64,000 bases of DNA from CAVWTN01 sp963757945 (lineage in GTDB: Bacteria; Vulcanimicrobiota; Vulcanimicrobiia; Vulcanimicrobiales; Vulcanimicrobiaceae): positions 496,001 to 560,000 of the forward strand of contig CAVWTN010000001.1 of the NCBI GenBank assembly GCA_963757945.1, read 5' to 3'. Position numbers and translations under genes: made by a program. Below are positions 25,054-35,785 of this stretch, piece after piece (the first letter of the stretch is position 1; every line of letters begins with the position of its first letter). The notes beneath the pieces were generated by a model. It worked only from the letters and a program-made list of their open reading frames with translations. It did no database searches and was not told where the DNA came from.

Positions 25054-26117
25054 CGGAACTCGGCGCTCCCGGGGCCTTCGTGCAAGCGGTTCCAGACCGC
25101 GCGCACCGTGCGCGTGGGGACCGTCACGCCGAACTCCACGTCGCCGATCGCGCGCGGCAGCACGAAGCGCACGTTGCCGTCGCGCGTCTTCTTGTCGCCG
25201 CTCATCGCGGCGAGCAGCGCATCGACGTCGTCGCTCGGCGCGATCAGCGGCAAGCGCAGGAGCGCGAGCAGCGAGAGCACGCGCAGGTGATCGCTCTGCG
25301 AGTAGCGTCCGGTCCGCAGCGCGAGCAGACCCGCGCCGCGCAGGCCGATCGCGACGGCGGCGCCGTGCGGCGTGCGATAGCCCGTGACGCGCTCGATCGC
25401 ATGCGCGAACGTGTGGCCGAGGTTCAACAGCTCGCGCGCGCCGTGCTCGAGCTTGTCGTCGTTGACGACCGCCGTCTTGATGCGCACGGAATCGGCCACG
25501 ATCGCTTCCCACGGCCACTTTTTGAACGGGTGCGGCGCGAGCGTTTCCAGCGAGTCGAACGATTCGCCGCCTTCGAGCACGCCGTGCTTAACCACCTCGG
25601 CCAGCCCTTCGCGGATCTGCCGGTCCGGCAGCGTCGCGAGCGCGCCGATGTCGCAGAATACCGCGCGCGGATCGCGGAACGCGCCCGCCAGGTTTTTGCC
25701 CGCGGCGAGATCGATGCCGGTCTTGCCGCCGATCGACGCGTCGACCATCGAGACCAGCGACGTCGCCACGTGCGCGTACGGGATGCCGCGCATGTACGTG
25801 GCGGCGACGAAACCGAACAGATCGCCCGCGACGCCTCCACCCACGCCGACGGCGAGCGTGCCGCGCTCCGCCCCGAGCGCGGCCAGGCGCTCCCACAGCG
25901 TGGAAAGCGTCCGCGCGTTCTTGCGCCGCTCCCCGAGCGGCACGCTGACGAGTTCGGCGCGCAGCGCACGCGCGAGCGGCGCCGCACGGCCCTCGAGGTT
26001 GCGGTCGGCCAGGACGATGACCTTGCGGTAGCCGGCGTCGCGCACGAACGCCTTGACGTGCGCGTCGACGCGTTCGTCGATGATCACGGGATAGCCGAGA
26101 TCGTCGAAGCGCGTCAC
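25050..26117 (-). CDS. aroB: 3-dehydroquinate synthase
   Basis: A 355-residue enzyme converting DAHP to 3-dehydroquinate, step two of the shikimate pathway. It has the NAD-binding glycine loop (VGVGGGVAGDLFGFVAATYMRG, split here as VGVGGGVAGDL and VAATYMRG), the substrate/metal segment IGGKTGIDL, the metal-binding EVVKHG, and NLGHTFAHAIE. It starts at GTG 26117, overlapping the aroK stop by 4 bp. Confidence 0.95.
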   Translation of the reverse strand: MTRFDDLGYPVIIDERVDAHVKAFVRDAGYRKVIVLADRNLEGRAAPLARALRAELVSVPLGERRKNARTLSTLWERLAALGAERGTLAVGVGGGVAGDLFGFVAATYMRGIPYAHVATSLVSMVDASIGGKTGIDLAAGKNLAGAFRDPRAVFCDIGALATLPDRQIREGLAEVVKHGVLEGGESFDSLETLAPHPFKKWPWEAIVADSVRIKTAVVNDDKLEHGARELLNLGHTFAHAIERVTGYRTPHGAAVAIGLRGAGLLALRTGRYSQSDHLRVLSLLALLRLPLIAPSDDVDALLAAMSGDKKTRDGNVRFVLPRAIGDVEFGVTVPTRTVRAVWNRLHEGPGSAEFR

Positions 26118-26632
26118 GCGCCCCGCTCCAAACGGACGAGCTTCGCGATTTGCTTGGCGAGCGCGACGCGCGAACGCAAGCCGCCCTCCACCACGATCTC
26201 CGATTCGCGATAGAGCGGCTCACGCGCGGCCAGGAGCGTGCGCACGCCGGCGAGCGTCGGCGCCTCGCCGATCACCGGACGGATCGTGCGCGAGCGGCGC
26301 AGCCGTCCCAAGATCTTCTCCGGCGTCACGGCGATGTAGATGCGGACGGCGTGCTGCGCGATCAGCGCGCGCGTCGGCGGATGCGTCACCGCGCCCCCGC
26401 CGAGCGAAACGACCTTCGCCGCGCCGCTGAACGCGCTCTCGGCGGCGGCGCGTTCGTATTCGCGGAAACGCGCCTCGCCTTCGGTCGCGAAGATCTCGTG
26501 GATCGGGCCGTGCCGCTCGGCGATCAGCGCGTCCGTATCGACGAACTCGATATCGAGCTCGCGCGCGAGCCTGCGCCCGATCGTCGTCTTGCCCGCCGCC
26601 ATGAAGCCGACGAGCGCCACGTGGACCTTCAC
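26114..26632 (-). CDS. aroK: Shikimate kinase
   Basis: A 172-residue P-loop kinase that phosphorylates shikimate with ATP. Walker A is GFMAAGKTTIG; the shikimate-binding DTD is in FVDTDALI; SLGGGAV is the family GGG motif; and the lid arginine region is SRTIRPVI. The start is GTG 26632, whose GTGA overlaps the aroC stop; the upstream open frame belongs to aroC's shadow. Part of aroC-aroK-aroB-priA. Confidence 0.95.
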   Translation of the reverse strand: MKVHVALVGFMAAGKTTIGRRLARELDIEFVDTDALIAERHGPIHEIFATEGEARFREYERAAAESAFSGAAKVVSLGGGAVTHPPTRALIAQHAVRIYIAVTPEKILGRLRRSRTIRPVIGEAPTLAGVRTLLAAREPLYRESEIVVEGGLRSRVALAKQIAKLVRLERGA

Positions 26633-27795
26633 GAACGGCTGGTCGGCGTACGGTCGAACAGGTGCGCCGCGGCCGCGACCGCGCGCTCGAGGTTGTCGCG
26701 TGTCTCGTCGATCGAATCGCCGCCGAACTTCTCCAGGATCGGCCCGGTCAGCGCGAGCCGCGCCATCGCTTCGCCCACGATGGACGCCGCGGGGACGACG
26801 CACACGTCGCTGCGCACGATCGAGGCGGGCGCGACCGTCCCTTCGTGCAAGTTCACGGAAGGCAGCGCCTTCATCAGCGTGGGGATCGGCTTGACGGTCG
26901 CGCGCAGGAGGATGTCCTGCCCGTTGGAGATGCCGCCCTCGATGCCGCCCGCGCGATTGGAGCCGCGGCGCACTTCGCCGCCGTCGAGCTCGAAGATGTC
27001 ATGCGCGGCCGAGCCCGGCGCCGACGCGACGTCGCGCCCCGCGCCGACTTCGACGGCCTTGACGGTCTGCATCGCCATCAGCGCGCCCGCGAGGATCCCG
27101 TCAAGGCGCGTATCGGGCTGGCGGTTCGAGCCGACGCCGACGGGGACGCCGCTGATGCGCACGGTGTAGGTGCCGCCGAGCGTGTCGCCCGCGGCCTTGG
27201 CGGCGTCGATCGCCTCGATCATCGCGCGCGCGGCGACGGGATCGGGGCAGCGGACCTCGTTCGCGTCGACCGCCGCCTGATCGAAATCATCCGGGACGAC
27301 GGCGTGCACGGTGCCGATCTGCGAGACGTAGCCGGAGGTGCGGATCCCGAGCGCTTCGAGGAATTGCGCGCAGATCGCGCCGAGCGCGACGCGCATCGCC
27401 GTTTCGCGGGCACTGGCCCGTTCCAGAATGTTCCGCAGATCGCGCTGCCGGTACTTGAGCGCCCCGGCGTAATCGGTATGACCCGGACGCGGATTCGTCA
27501 GCGGCTTGCCGCCGCCGGTCAGGGGGTCCATCAGCGCGCGCACGTTCTCGAAATCCTTGTTGCGCACGAGGATCGCGAGCGGCGAGCCGAGCGTCACCGA
27601 GCCGCGCAGACCGGCCAGAAACTCGACCGTGTCGGTCTCGATCTTCATGCGCCCGCCGCGGCCGTAGCCGCCCTGGCGGGCCCGCAGCGCCGCGTCGATG
27701 GCGGGAACGTCCAAATGCAGATTCGCGGGGAGTCCGTCGAGGATGCCGACGAGCGCGGGCCCATGGGACTCGCCGGCCGTGAGATACCGAAACAT
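26629..27795 (-). CDS. aroC: Chorismate synthase
   Basis: A 388-residue FMN-dependent enzyme that makes chorismate from EPSP. It begins MFRYLTAGESHGPALVGILDGLP, the classic N-terminal signature (shown here only as FRYLTAGESHGP). RGGYGRGGRMKIE and the SGGISNGQ-type motif (here IEGGISNGQD) are present. An immediately preceding in-frame GTG (27798) is an alternative start. First gene of the aroC-aroK-aroB-priA run, each joined by a 4-bp overlap. Confidence 0.95.
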   Translation of the reverse strand: MFRYLTAGESHGPALVGILDGLPANLHLDVPAIDAALRARQGGYGRGGRMKIETDTVEFLAGLRGSVTLGSPLAILVRNKDFENVRALMDPLTGGGKPLTNPRPGHTDYAGALKYRQRDLRNILERASARETAMRVALGAICAQFLEALGIRTSGYVSQIGTVHAVVPDDFDQAAVDANEVRCPDPVAARAMIEAIDAAKAAGDTLGGTYTVRISGVPVGVGSNRQPDTRLDGILAGALMAMQTVKAVEVGAGRDVASAPGSAAHDIFELDGGEVRRGSNRAGGIEGGISNGQDILLRATVKPIPTLMKALPSVNLHEGTVAPASIVRSDVCVVPAASIVGEAMARLALTGPILEKFGGDSIDETRDNLERAVAAAAHLFDRTPTSRS

Positions 27796-27863
27796 CACGT
27801 CCGCCTTCGACGTCGCGGCGGGGTTCTCCGCGACCGGTGCGCGCGCGCGCCCGGGGCGCGGGC

Positions 27864-29000
27864 ATGATCGCGCTGGGCGGGCCGCTGCTGCTGGGGTCCG
27901 TCGCGGCGCTCGCGCTGCTGCGTGCGCGGGGGCGGCCGCCGTTCGCGGCGCGCTTGCTGGAAGGGAGGCAGCGCGAGATCCACCGCGGCCTGCGCGGCTG
28001 CATCGAGGCGGCGCGCGAATCTCCTAGCGCGGTTGCAGCGCGCTTCGCGCAGGCGGCCCGCGCGCTCGATCCCGCGATCGATGCGGTGAGCTGCTTCGAG
28101 CGCACGGGGCCGGACCTGCGTTGCACGTTCGCGGACGGTCCGGACGGCGCGTTCGTCCGCGGCATTTCGCTTTCGATCGAAGAGGGCGGCCCGGCGCCGG
28201 TCGAGGCGTGCTTGCGCGGGCACCGCATCGGCTCGGGCGGCACCGCGCAGCCGCTGCTGGGGACCGACCGCGCGTTCCTGGCGTTGCCGCTCGCGGACGG
28301 CACGCGCGCCTTCGGCGCGTGGTACTGCACGTCGCGCCGCGTCGACGCGTTCGCCGCCGAAGCCGCGCTCGTCACGCTCGCCGAACTCGTGGGGCCGGTG
28401 CTCGCGCTCGCCCGCGAACGCGCGCGCGATCGCGAACATGCCTCGGTGGACGCGCTGACGGGATTGCTCACGCCGCGCACGTTCCGCGACCGGCTCGCCG
28501 AGCTGAACCTGCGCGGGGGTCTGCGCTACGCGCTCGCGTTCATCGACAGCGACAATTTCAAGGCCTGCAACGATGCGCTCGGGCACGCCGCGGGAGACGC
28601 CGTGCTCAGGGAACTCGCGCGCATCTTCTCCGCGAGCGCGGGCCCCGAGGCCGTCGTCGCGCGCAACGGCGGCGACGAATTCTGCGTGCTGTTCGCGGGG
28701 CTCGCGAAGACCGACGCGATCCGGCGCGCGGAAGCGGTGCGCGCCGCCGTCGAAGCACACGCCTTCGAGCCCGCGCTCGGCGGCCGCACGCCGCCGCTCC
28801 CGATCACCGCGAGCATCGGCCTCGCCACGTTCCCCGAAGACGCGGACGGCGGCGCCGCGCTCCTCGAACGAGCCGACGCCGCGATGTATCACAGCAAGCG
28901 CACCGGCCGCAACCGCGTCTCGTTCTACACGCTCGACGGAGCGCTTTGCGGCTTTCCCCCAAGCACGGCGGCCAAGCGCGGTGCCGCGCCTGGCTCATAG
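27864..29000 (+). CDS. Diguanylate cyclase (GGDEF) with N-terminal sensor region
   Basis: One N-terminal membrane segment, a ~190-residue GAF-like sensor region, and a C-terminal GGDEF domain. The active loop is RNGGDEFCVLF near residue 268, with upstream DSDNFKACND for metal and base binding. It should make c-di-GMP. The RxxD inhibitory site usually found 5 residues before GGDEF is not present, so product inhibition at that site is unlikely. I prefer ATG 27864; a GTG at 27837 is also possible. It diverges from aroC. Confidence 0.85.
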   Translation: MIALGGPLLLGSVAALALLRARGRPPFAARLLEGRQREIHRGLRGCIEAARESPSAVAARFAQAARALDPAIDAVSCFERTGPDLRCTFADGPDGAFVRGISLSIEEGGPAPVEACLRGHRIGSGGTAQPLLGTDRAFLALPLADGTRAFGAWYCTSRRVDAFAAEAALVTLAELVGPVLALARERARDREHASVDALTGLLTPRTFRDRLAELNLRGGLRYALAFIDSDNFKACNDALGHAAGDAVLRELARIFSASAGPEAVVARNGGDEFCVLFAGLAKTDAIRRAEAVRAAVEAHAFEPALGGRTPPLPITASIGLATFPEDADGGAALLERADAAMYHSKRTGRNRVSFYTLDGALCGFPPSTAAKRGAAPGS

Positions 29001-29128
29001 GTGGGGGTGCGCTCGCCTGCTAGCCTCGCCATGGGCGGCCAGGGCGCCCCTCGCAATAACGCTGACGAAGAACTCCAAGGCCACTTCAAGGCGTCACATC
29101 TTCCCCCGCATTGGAGAAGTTGCACGAG

Positions 29129-31339
<2,211 letters not shown>

Positions 31340-31368
31340 CGATCGAAGCCCGCAAGGGAGACGCCATC

Positions 31369-31401
31369 AGGCGGCGCGTCGCATCATCCGACGCGCCGCC
31401 T
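31369..31401 (+). terminator. Hairpin after katG
   Basis: A perfect 13-bp inverted repeat (AGGCGGCGCGTCG / CGACGCGCCGCCT) with a 7-nt loop, 29 bp after the katG stop. No U-tract follows, so it may act as a rho-assisted or mRNA-stabilising hairpin. Confidence 0.5.
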
Positions 31402-31404
31402 CTC

Positions 31405-31548
31405 GTGAAGTTCGCCGACGCCGGGACGGCGGACGTGTACGACGGAACCGACTCGAAGGCCGCGGGGCGGACTCTTCCTGTTGATCTGTGGCGCGTCGCG
31501 CAGCGCAAACTTACGCAACTGGATAGCGCCGGACGGCTTGACGACTGA
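31405..31548 (+). pseudogene. HigB-type toxin fragment (N-terminal half)
   Basis: A 47-residue reading frame (KFADAGTADVYDG, then LWRVAQRKLTQLDSAGRLDD) resembles the first half of HigB/RelE-family mRNA-cleaving toxins, whose next residues are normally LRVPPGNRLEAL. That second half is absent: the frame stops at TGA 31546-31548, where sequence of the Rhs array begins. No higA is visible. The last 38 bp lie antisense to the reading frame of the terminal Rhs module. Family assignment is by memory of the conserved motif. Confidence 0.65.
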
Positions 31549-32391
31549 TGAACGTACTCATGCCGGTTGTGATCGGCACTTGAGCAGCAAATTCTAGTTC
31601 GATCTCATCGTGATAGCCAAAATGATCCTTGACCGCGTTGACGTGACTTGCGCAGGAGCCGAGTGCAACGTCTGCAACGGCCTTGCATAGGTTCTCTCGG
31701 AAACCGCCGCATTCTGAGGCGTGGCAATGGCAGTGGTCGCGGTCGTGCACCATGCAGCAGCTGTCAAGAGAGTCATATGGCTTTTCATTGTAGCCGGGGT
31801 CGAGGTTGTCGCTGAGCGTCGTGATGTTCCCGACGGCATCCTCGACGTAGCCGTGATCCGCCAGCACCACGTTCGCCGGCGAGACGAGCTGGTTGTCGGT
31901 CGGGAAGTAGCGCGTGCTGTAGGTGAGGTTCTGCTGCGTGCCGTTGCCGTACGCGATCGCCGTCACCGGCCCGAACGGCGCATAGGTCGTCGCCGCCACG
32001 AACACGTCCGCGGAGGGCGCCGCAAGCGCCGCCAGACGGCGGCGGGCCGGCGGCCGCGCAGCCATCGACCGCGAGGCCACGAACGCGCTCGGCGCCTTGT
32101 ACGTCGCCGGCGTGAACGTCCGCAGCGTTACGCTCTGCGCCGCCGCACCTTGGCGGATGCCGATCGGCTGCGGGCGGCCGACGGCTGCCCGTTGCGGGAT
32201 CGTCGGCTCGGGCGTGCTCACCGTCGTGTCGGCGGGCCCGCCCTTGCGGCTCAGGCTCTGCAACTGCACCGCCGAGAGCGTCGCCTGGTGCTGCGCCGAG
32301 TACGGCCGATCGGCATAGTCGTACCCGAAGCCCACGATGTAGCCGTCGGGAAGTGTCCATCCCGCCGAGCAGTGTGGTGGCGCTCGTTCAT
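31511..32391 (-). pseudogene. Orphan Rhs module 4 with truncated PLA2-like tip
   Basis: Begins 7 nt after the immunity-like gene 32399-33094 with ATG 32391, but about 2 extra bases before the Rhs-homologous part put that ATG out of frame. The Rhs frame is open only from an internal GTG at 32335. After ~550 bp of Rhs core it jumps from SDNLDPGY directly to NEKPYDSLDSCCMVHDRDH, so the rest of the core and the Ca-loop part of the PLA2-like domain are missing. Its last ~12 residues are antisense to the higB relic. It is a silent or dead cassette, but could still donate its tip by recombination. Confidence 0.75.
31791..32351 (-). repeat. Rhs core repeat, copy 4 (short)
   Basis: About 560 bp nearly identical to the corresponding part of the full-length rhs gene (e.g. 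both carry the segments encoding GFGYDYADRPYSAQHQ and YFPTDNQLVSPANVVLADHG). It stops at the codons for LDPGY, where the deletion junction lies. Confidence 0.85.
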
Positions 32392-32398
32392 ACCAGCG

Positions 32399-33094
32399 CT
32401 AATGGCCATCCTGCTTCGCTTCCCACGTGTCGTAGTACGCGCTTTCGTCCACGTGTGCGCACGGCAGCGTGCTCGTGGGTTTGCCGTCTGCGCCCGTGAT
32501 CCGAACGGCGGTTGTGGCGCCGGGCAGATTCCGCGGCTTCTCCCCGTTGACGCAATACTGCGTGACCGTCGACCCGAGTATCCCGCCTTGGACGTCAAAG
32601 CCGACTGCCAGGCCGTCGCTGGTCCAGTACACCTTCGACTGCGATCCGCCGCCGTTGATGGTCGCCAGATCTCTTGCTACCGCAGCGACGGAATGATAAT
32701 GCAGCTGATACTCATCGAACCGCTTCATCTGTGCCGGGACCAGCTGCGAGATAACTTCCTGTGCTCGCCGAACCCTCCAATCGCTGTTCCCTCGCTCATC
32801 GCTCGGTGTCGCCGGATTAAGGCCAATGCCGTACTCACCGTTCCAACGACGGTTCCTTGGCTCCAATTGATAAGTCTCGGTATTGCCTTCCCATACGTAC
32901 TTCCGAGAATAGCGTGCCACTGCGGTAACCGCGACTCTCCCTGTAGCGCTCGGCCCACTAATCGTCGAGCCGACCGGCATCACGATCTCAACCGCATTAC
33001 CGCCGTTCACATTCCTGAGCCAGGCGCATGAAGAAAGCAGCAACGAGACCACAAGAACCGACAAAGCACCGGTGGCGTGAACCACGGTTTTCAA
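32399..33094 (-). CDS. Candidate immunity lipoprotein, paralog 5
   Basis: A 231-residue lipoprotein: signal peptide with lipobox LLLSSC (Cys near residue 23; +2 residue Ala, not Asp). It shares with its four paralogs the motifs IVMPVGSTISGPS, LHYHS, YWTSDGLAV, QYCVNGEKPRNLPGA and LPCAHVDESAYYDTW. It starts at TTG 33094, overlapping the stop of paralog 4 by 4 bp. No toxin gene separates the two, so its partner tip may have been lost. Immunity is inferred from repeated placement beside PLA2-like Rhs tips. Confidence 0.75.
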   Translation of the reverse strand: MKTVVHATGALSVLVVSLLLSSCAWLRNVNGGNAVEIVMPVGSTISGPSATGRVAVTAVARYSRKYVWEGNTETYQLEPRNRRWNGEYGIGLNPATPSDERGNSDWRVRRAQEVISQLVPAQMKRFDEYQLHYHSVAAVARDLATINGGGSQSKVYWTSDGLAVGFDVQGGILGSTVTQYCVNGEKPRNLPGATTAVRITGADGKPTSTLPCAHVDESAYYDTWEAKQDGH

Positions 33095-33798
33095 TCGCGT
33101 TTACCCCTGCCCTCAGGCCAAGTGTCGTAGTAGGCCTTTTCATCGACATGCGCACAAGGGAGCGTGCTAACTCGGTGGCCGGTCGCGTCTCGGAGCGTCA
33201 CGGCCGACGTGGCGCCGGGGAGGTTCTTTGGCTTCTCTCCATTGATGCAATACTGCGCCACCCAGGCCTCCAGCGCCAAGAAGTCTCGCGCGCGTTCGAA
33301 GTGAAACTGCACCACAAGACCGTCAGCCGTCCAGTATGTTGCAAAATGCGGATCCTCGGGCAAATCAATATTCGTGCTAGCTAAATCCCGGATCGCGGCT
33401 GCGATCGAATGAAAGTGACGCTGGTTCTCGTTTAGTACCACATGTGACAAGGAGCCCTCACTCCAAGGTGGAAGCGTCGGCAGTTCCATACCAAGGGACC
33501 CGTACCAGCGATACGGCCGCGGCCACAAGTCAAGCGTGACGCTGGTATGATCCCACTCGTATTTGCGCTTCTTCGGTGTCACCGCCGTTACGCGCAATAC
33601 GCCCTCGTTGCTCGGCCCCGTGACCGTGGAGCCGATCGGAATCACGATCTCGCTCGGAGCGGCCTCGGTATGTGCCGAGTTGCACGAGCAGAGGCCGCAC
33701 GCGCTCAGCAGGATCAGGGCTGCGGTCATCAGGCTCGATCGCGCTGAATGCCGTCGGCCCGTACCGGAGGCTCCTCGAACCATTAACTTGCCTGACAT
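33091..33798 (-). CDS. Candidate immunity lipoprotein, paralog 4
   Basis: A 235-residue protein following orphan module 3 by 78 bp. The start ATG 33798 has GGAG 8 bases upstream and gives a long, basic n-region before the hydrophobic core and lipobox-like end SACGLCSC; a shorter start at the internal Met is possible. Family motifs: IVIPIGSTVTGPS, YWTADGLVV, QYCINGEKPKNLPGA, LPCAHVDEKAYYDTW. Likely guards against the tip of module 3. Base composition is less GC-rich than the core genome. Confidence 0.75.
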   Translation of the reverse strand: MSGKLMVRGASGTGRRHSARSSLMTAALILLSACGLCSCNSAHTEAAPSEIVIPIGSTVTGPSNEGVLRVTAVTPKKRKYEWDHTSVTLDLWPRPYRWYGSLGMELPTLPPWSEGSLSHVVLNENQRHFHSIAAAIRDLASTNIDLPEDPHFATYWTADGLVVQFHFERARDFLALEAWVAQYCINGEKPKNLPGATSAVTLRDATGHRVSTLPCAHVDEKAYYDTWPEGRGKRD

Positions 33799-33876
33799 GA
33801 ACGCGACTCCAAACAGCAGTCACCTGTGACGAGACGGATAATCATCAAAGGACACTTACGTGACAGCGAGATCTCT

Positions 33877-35778
33877 TTAGAAAGGATACCAGCGCAGATT
33901 GCTCCTCAGCCAGGGTTGCACTTCCATATAGTTATAGATGGCGTCGCCAGCAGCAAACTCACCAAGCTTATCCCAGATCGGAAGAGGGCCTAGAAAATCC
34001 GCTCCTATTGTTGCAGCGCAGTTATGAAGATCAGTGTCGCATTTGTTCTTGCAAGGTATCTCCGGGCAGAGCTTACTGCAGCGGCAATGGCAGCGGTCGT
34101 GGTTCACGCAGCACTCATCGAGCAGATTTCCGAGCTTCATGTTACGGCCAATGTCATCGCAATTCGAAAAAGCGGTCTCATCACGTTTCTGGCCGTTCAC
34201 CCATCCAGGGCCGCAGAAGCTGCCCCAGATACGTAATGACCACAGGCCGCTTGGATCGGCCATGGATGTCGGGTCATCATAGCCGTACTCAAAGAGATTC
34301 CCACTCCACGATACGGCGCCGCCGGGATGCACCTTCGCTCGAAACAGCGTGCGTTTGTGGAAGCGCTCGTACAGCGTCGGCTTTGAGATGATGCCGAACG
34401 GGTCAGCCTGCGTGTAGCGGCCCCAGTTTGGGCGGTACCAGCGGGCGTTGTTGTAGCTGCGCTCGCTCAGGCCGTTCGCGCCGGTGTCGAATTGCTCGGA
34501 GACTTGGCCGGGGAAACGTAGCGGCTGATGCACGTCGCCCGAGCGCAGCGCGAAGATGCTGCCGTACGGCTCGTGCTCGGCTTGCCAGGTCGTAGTGGCG
34601 GTGATGTCCGTCTGCTGCAGCGGCGTGCCCAGGTGGTCGGCGTACGTCCAGTGCGTGCCCAAGGAATCCACCTGCGCCACCGGACGGTCGCCCAGCCACA
34701 CGTACTTGTACGCGATCGCAGGCGTCCCGGTCGTGAACTGCGCCGTCTCCGCCAACAGGTGCAGCTTGGGATCGTAGAACGTCTCGCGGATCTGACCGCT
34801 CTTGAGCTTCGTGTAGACCCGCTCCTTGAACCCGTCGTACTTGTAGGCGCTCACGTAGCGCGAGTCGGATTGCAGCAGCTCCCGCAGCGTGTACGCGAAG
34901 CTGCTCTTCTTGTCGTTGAGCTCGTTCCCGAACGGGTCGTAGGTGATCGCCCGCGTCGCGCCGTTCTCGAGCACGCTCGCGAGTTGCGGTAAGCCCACCG
35001 AGCCCGCCGCGCCGGGCTTATAGCTGAACGTGCCGGTGTGCGCGGTCCCGAGCTGCAGCGCGGTGAGGTTCCCCATCGGGTCGTAGCTGTAGCCGTTCCC
35101 GGCGGCCGTCCCCCACAGCTTCGCGCCGGAGTTCGCCGTGGTGAGCCGGTTGAGGTCGTCGTAGGCGAAGCTGCGGCTGTAGCCGGGGTCGAGGTTGTCG
35201 CTGAGCGTCGTGATGTTCCCGACGGCATCCTCGACGTAGCCGTGATCCGCCAGCACCACGTTCGCCGGCGAGACGAGCTGGTTGTCGGTGGGGAAGTAGC
35301 GCGTGCTGTAGGTGAGGTTCTGCTGGGTGCCGTTGCCGTACGCGATCGCCGTCACCGGACCGAACGGCGCGTAGGTCGTCGCCGCCACGAACACGTCCGC
35401 GGACGGCGCCGCCAGCGCCGCCAGCCGGCGGCGGGCCGGCGGCCGCGCAGCCATCGACCGCGAGCCCACGAACGCACTCGGCGCCTTGTACGTCGCCGGC
35501 GTGAACGTCCGCAGCGTCACGCTCTGCGCCGCCGCGCCTTGGCGGATGCCGATCGGCTGCGGGCGGCCGGCGGCTGCCCGTTGCGGGATCGTCGGCTCGG
35601 GCGTGCTCACCGTCGTGTCGGCGGGCCCGCCCTTGCGGCTCAGGCTCTGCAACTGCACCGCCGAGAGCGTCGCCTGGTGCTGCGCCGAGTACGGCCGATC
35701 GGCATAGTCGTAGCCGAAGCCCACGATGTAGCCGTCGGGAAGTGTCCACCGCCGAGCAGGGTGGTGACGCCCGTTCAT
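33877..35778 (-). CDS. Orphan Rhs module 3 with PLA2-like tip
   Basis: A 633-residue reading frame starting at ATG 35778, 7 nt after the stop of paralog 3. After 13 non-Rhs residues it enters the Rhs core at PDGYIVGFGYDY and stays colinear with the full-length protein to DPFGIISKPTLY; it then diverges, passes the DPSGL cleavage-type motif, and ends in a distinct tip. The tip has SFCGPGWVNG (Ca-loop-like) and DECCVNHDRCHCRC (CCxxHDxC, as in phospholipase A2). It lacks the signal peptide and N-terminal Rhs region, so it cannot be exported alone. It is probably a stored tip for recombination into the full-length gene. Confidence 0.8.
   Translation of the reverse strand: MNGRHHPARRWTLPDGYIVGFGYDYADRPYSAQHQATLSAVQLQSLSRKGGPADTTVSTPEPTIPQRAAAGRPQPIGIRQGAAAQSVTLRTFTPATYKAPSAFVGSRSMAARPPARRRLAALAAPSADVFVAATTYAPFGPVTAIAYGNGTQQNLTYSTRYFPTDNQLVSPANVVLADHGYVEDAVGNITTLSDNLDPGYSRSFAYDDLNRLTTANSGAKLWGTAAGNGYSYDPMGNLTALQLGTAHTGTFSYKPGAAGSVGLPQLASVLENGATRAITYDPFGNELNDKKSSFAYTLRELLQSDSRYVSAYKYDGFKERVYTKLKSGQIRETFYDPKLHLLAETAQFTTGTPAIAYKYVWLGDRPVAQVDSLGTHWTYADHLGTPLQQTDITATTTWQAEHEPYGSIFALRSGDVHQPLRFPGQVSEQFDTGANGLSERSYNNARWYRPNWGRYTQADPFGIISKPTLYERFHKRTLFRAKVHPGGAVSWSGNLFEYGYDDPTSMADPSGLWSLRIWGSFCGPGWVNGQKRDETAFSNCDDIGRNMKLGNLLDECCVNHDRCHCRCSKLCPEIPCKNKCDTDLHNCAATIGADFLGPLPIWDKLGEFAAGDAIYNYMEVQPWLRSNLRWYPF
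34370..35740 (-). repeat. Rhs core repeat, copy 3
   Basis: About 1.37 kb nearly identical to copies at 36.9-38.3 kb and 40.3-41.7 kb. The boundary at 35740 is sharp: upstream sequence matches copy 4's flank, not the full-length gene. Confidence 0.88.
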
Positions 35779-35785
35779 ACCAGCG

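Noticed and set aside
28640..28690. RxxD inhibitory site of the diguanylate cyclase
   Set aside because: No RxxD at the required distance before GGDEF; I therefore do not claim product inhibition.
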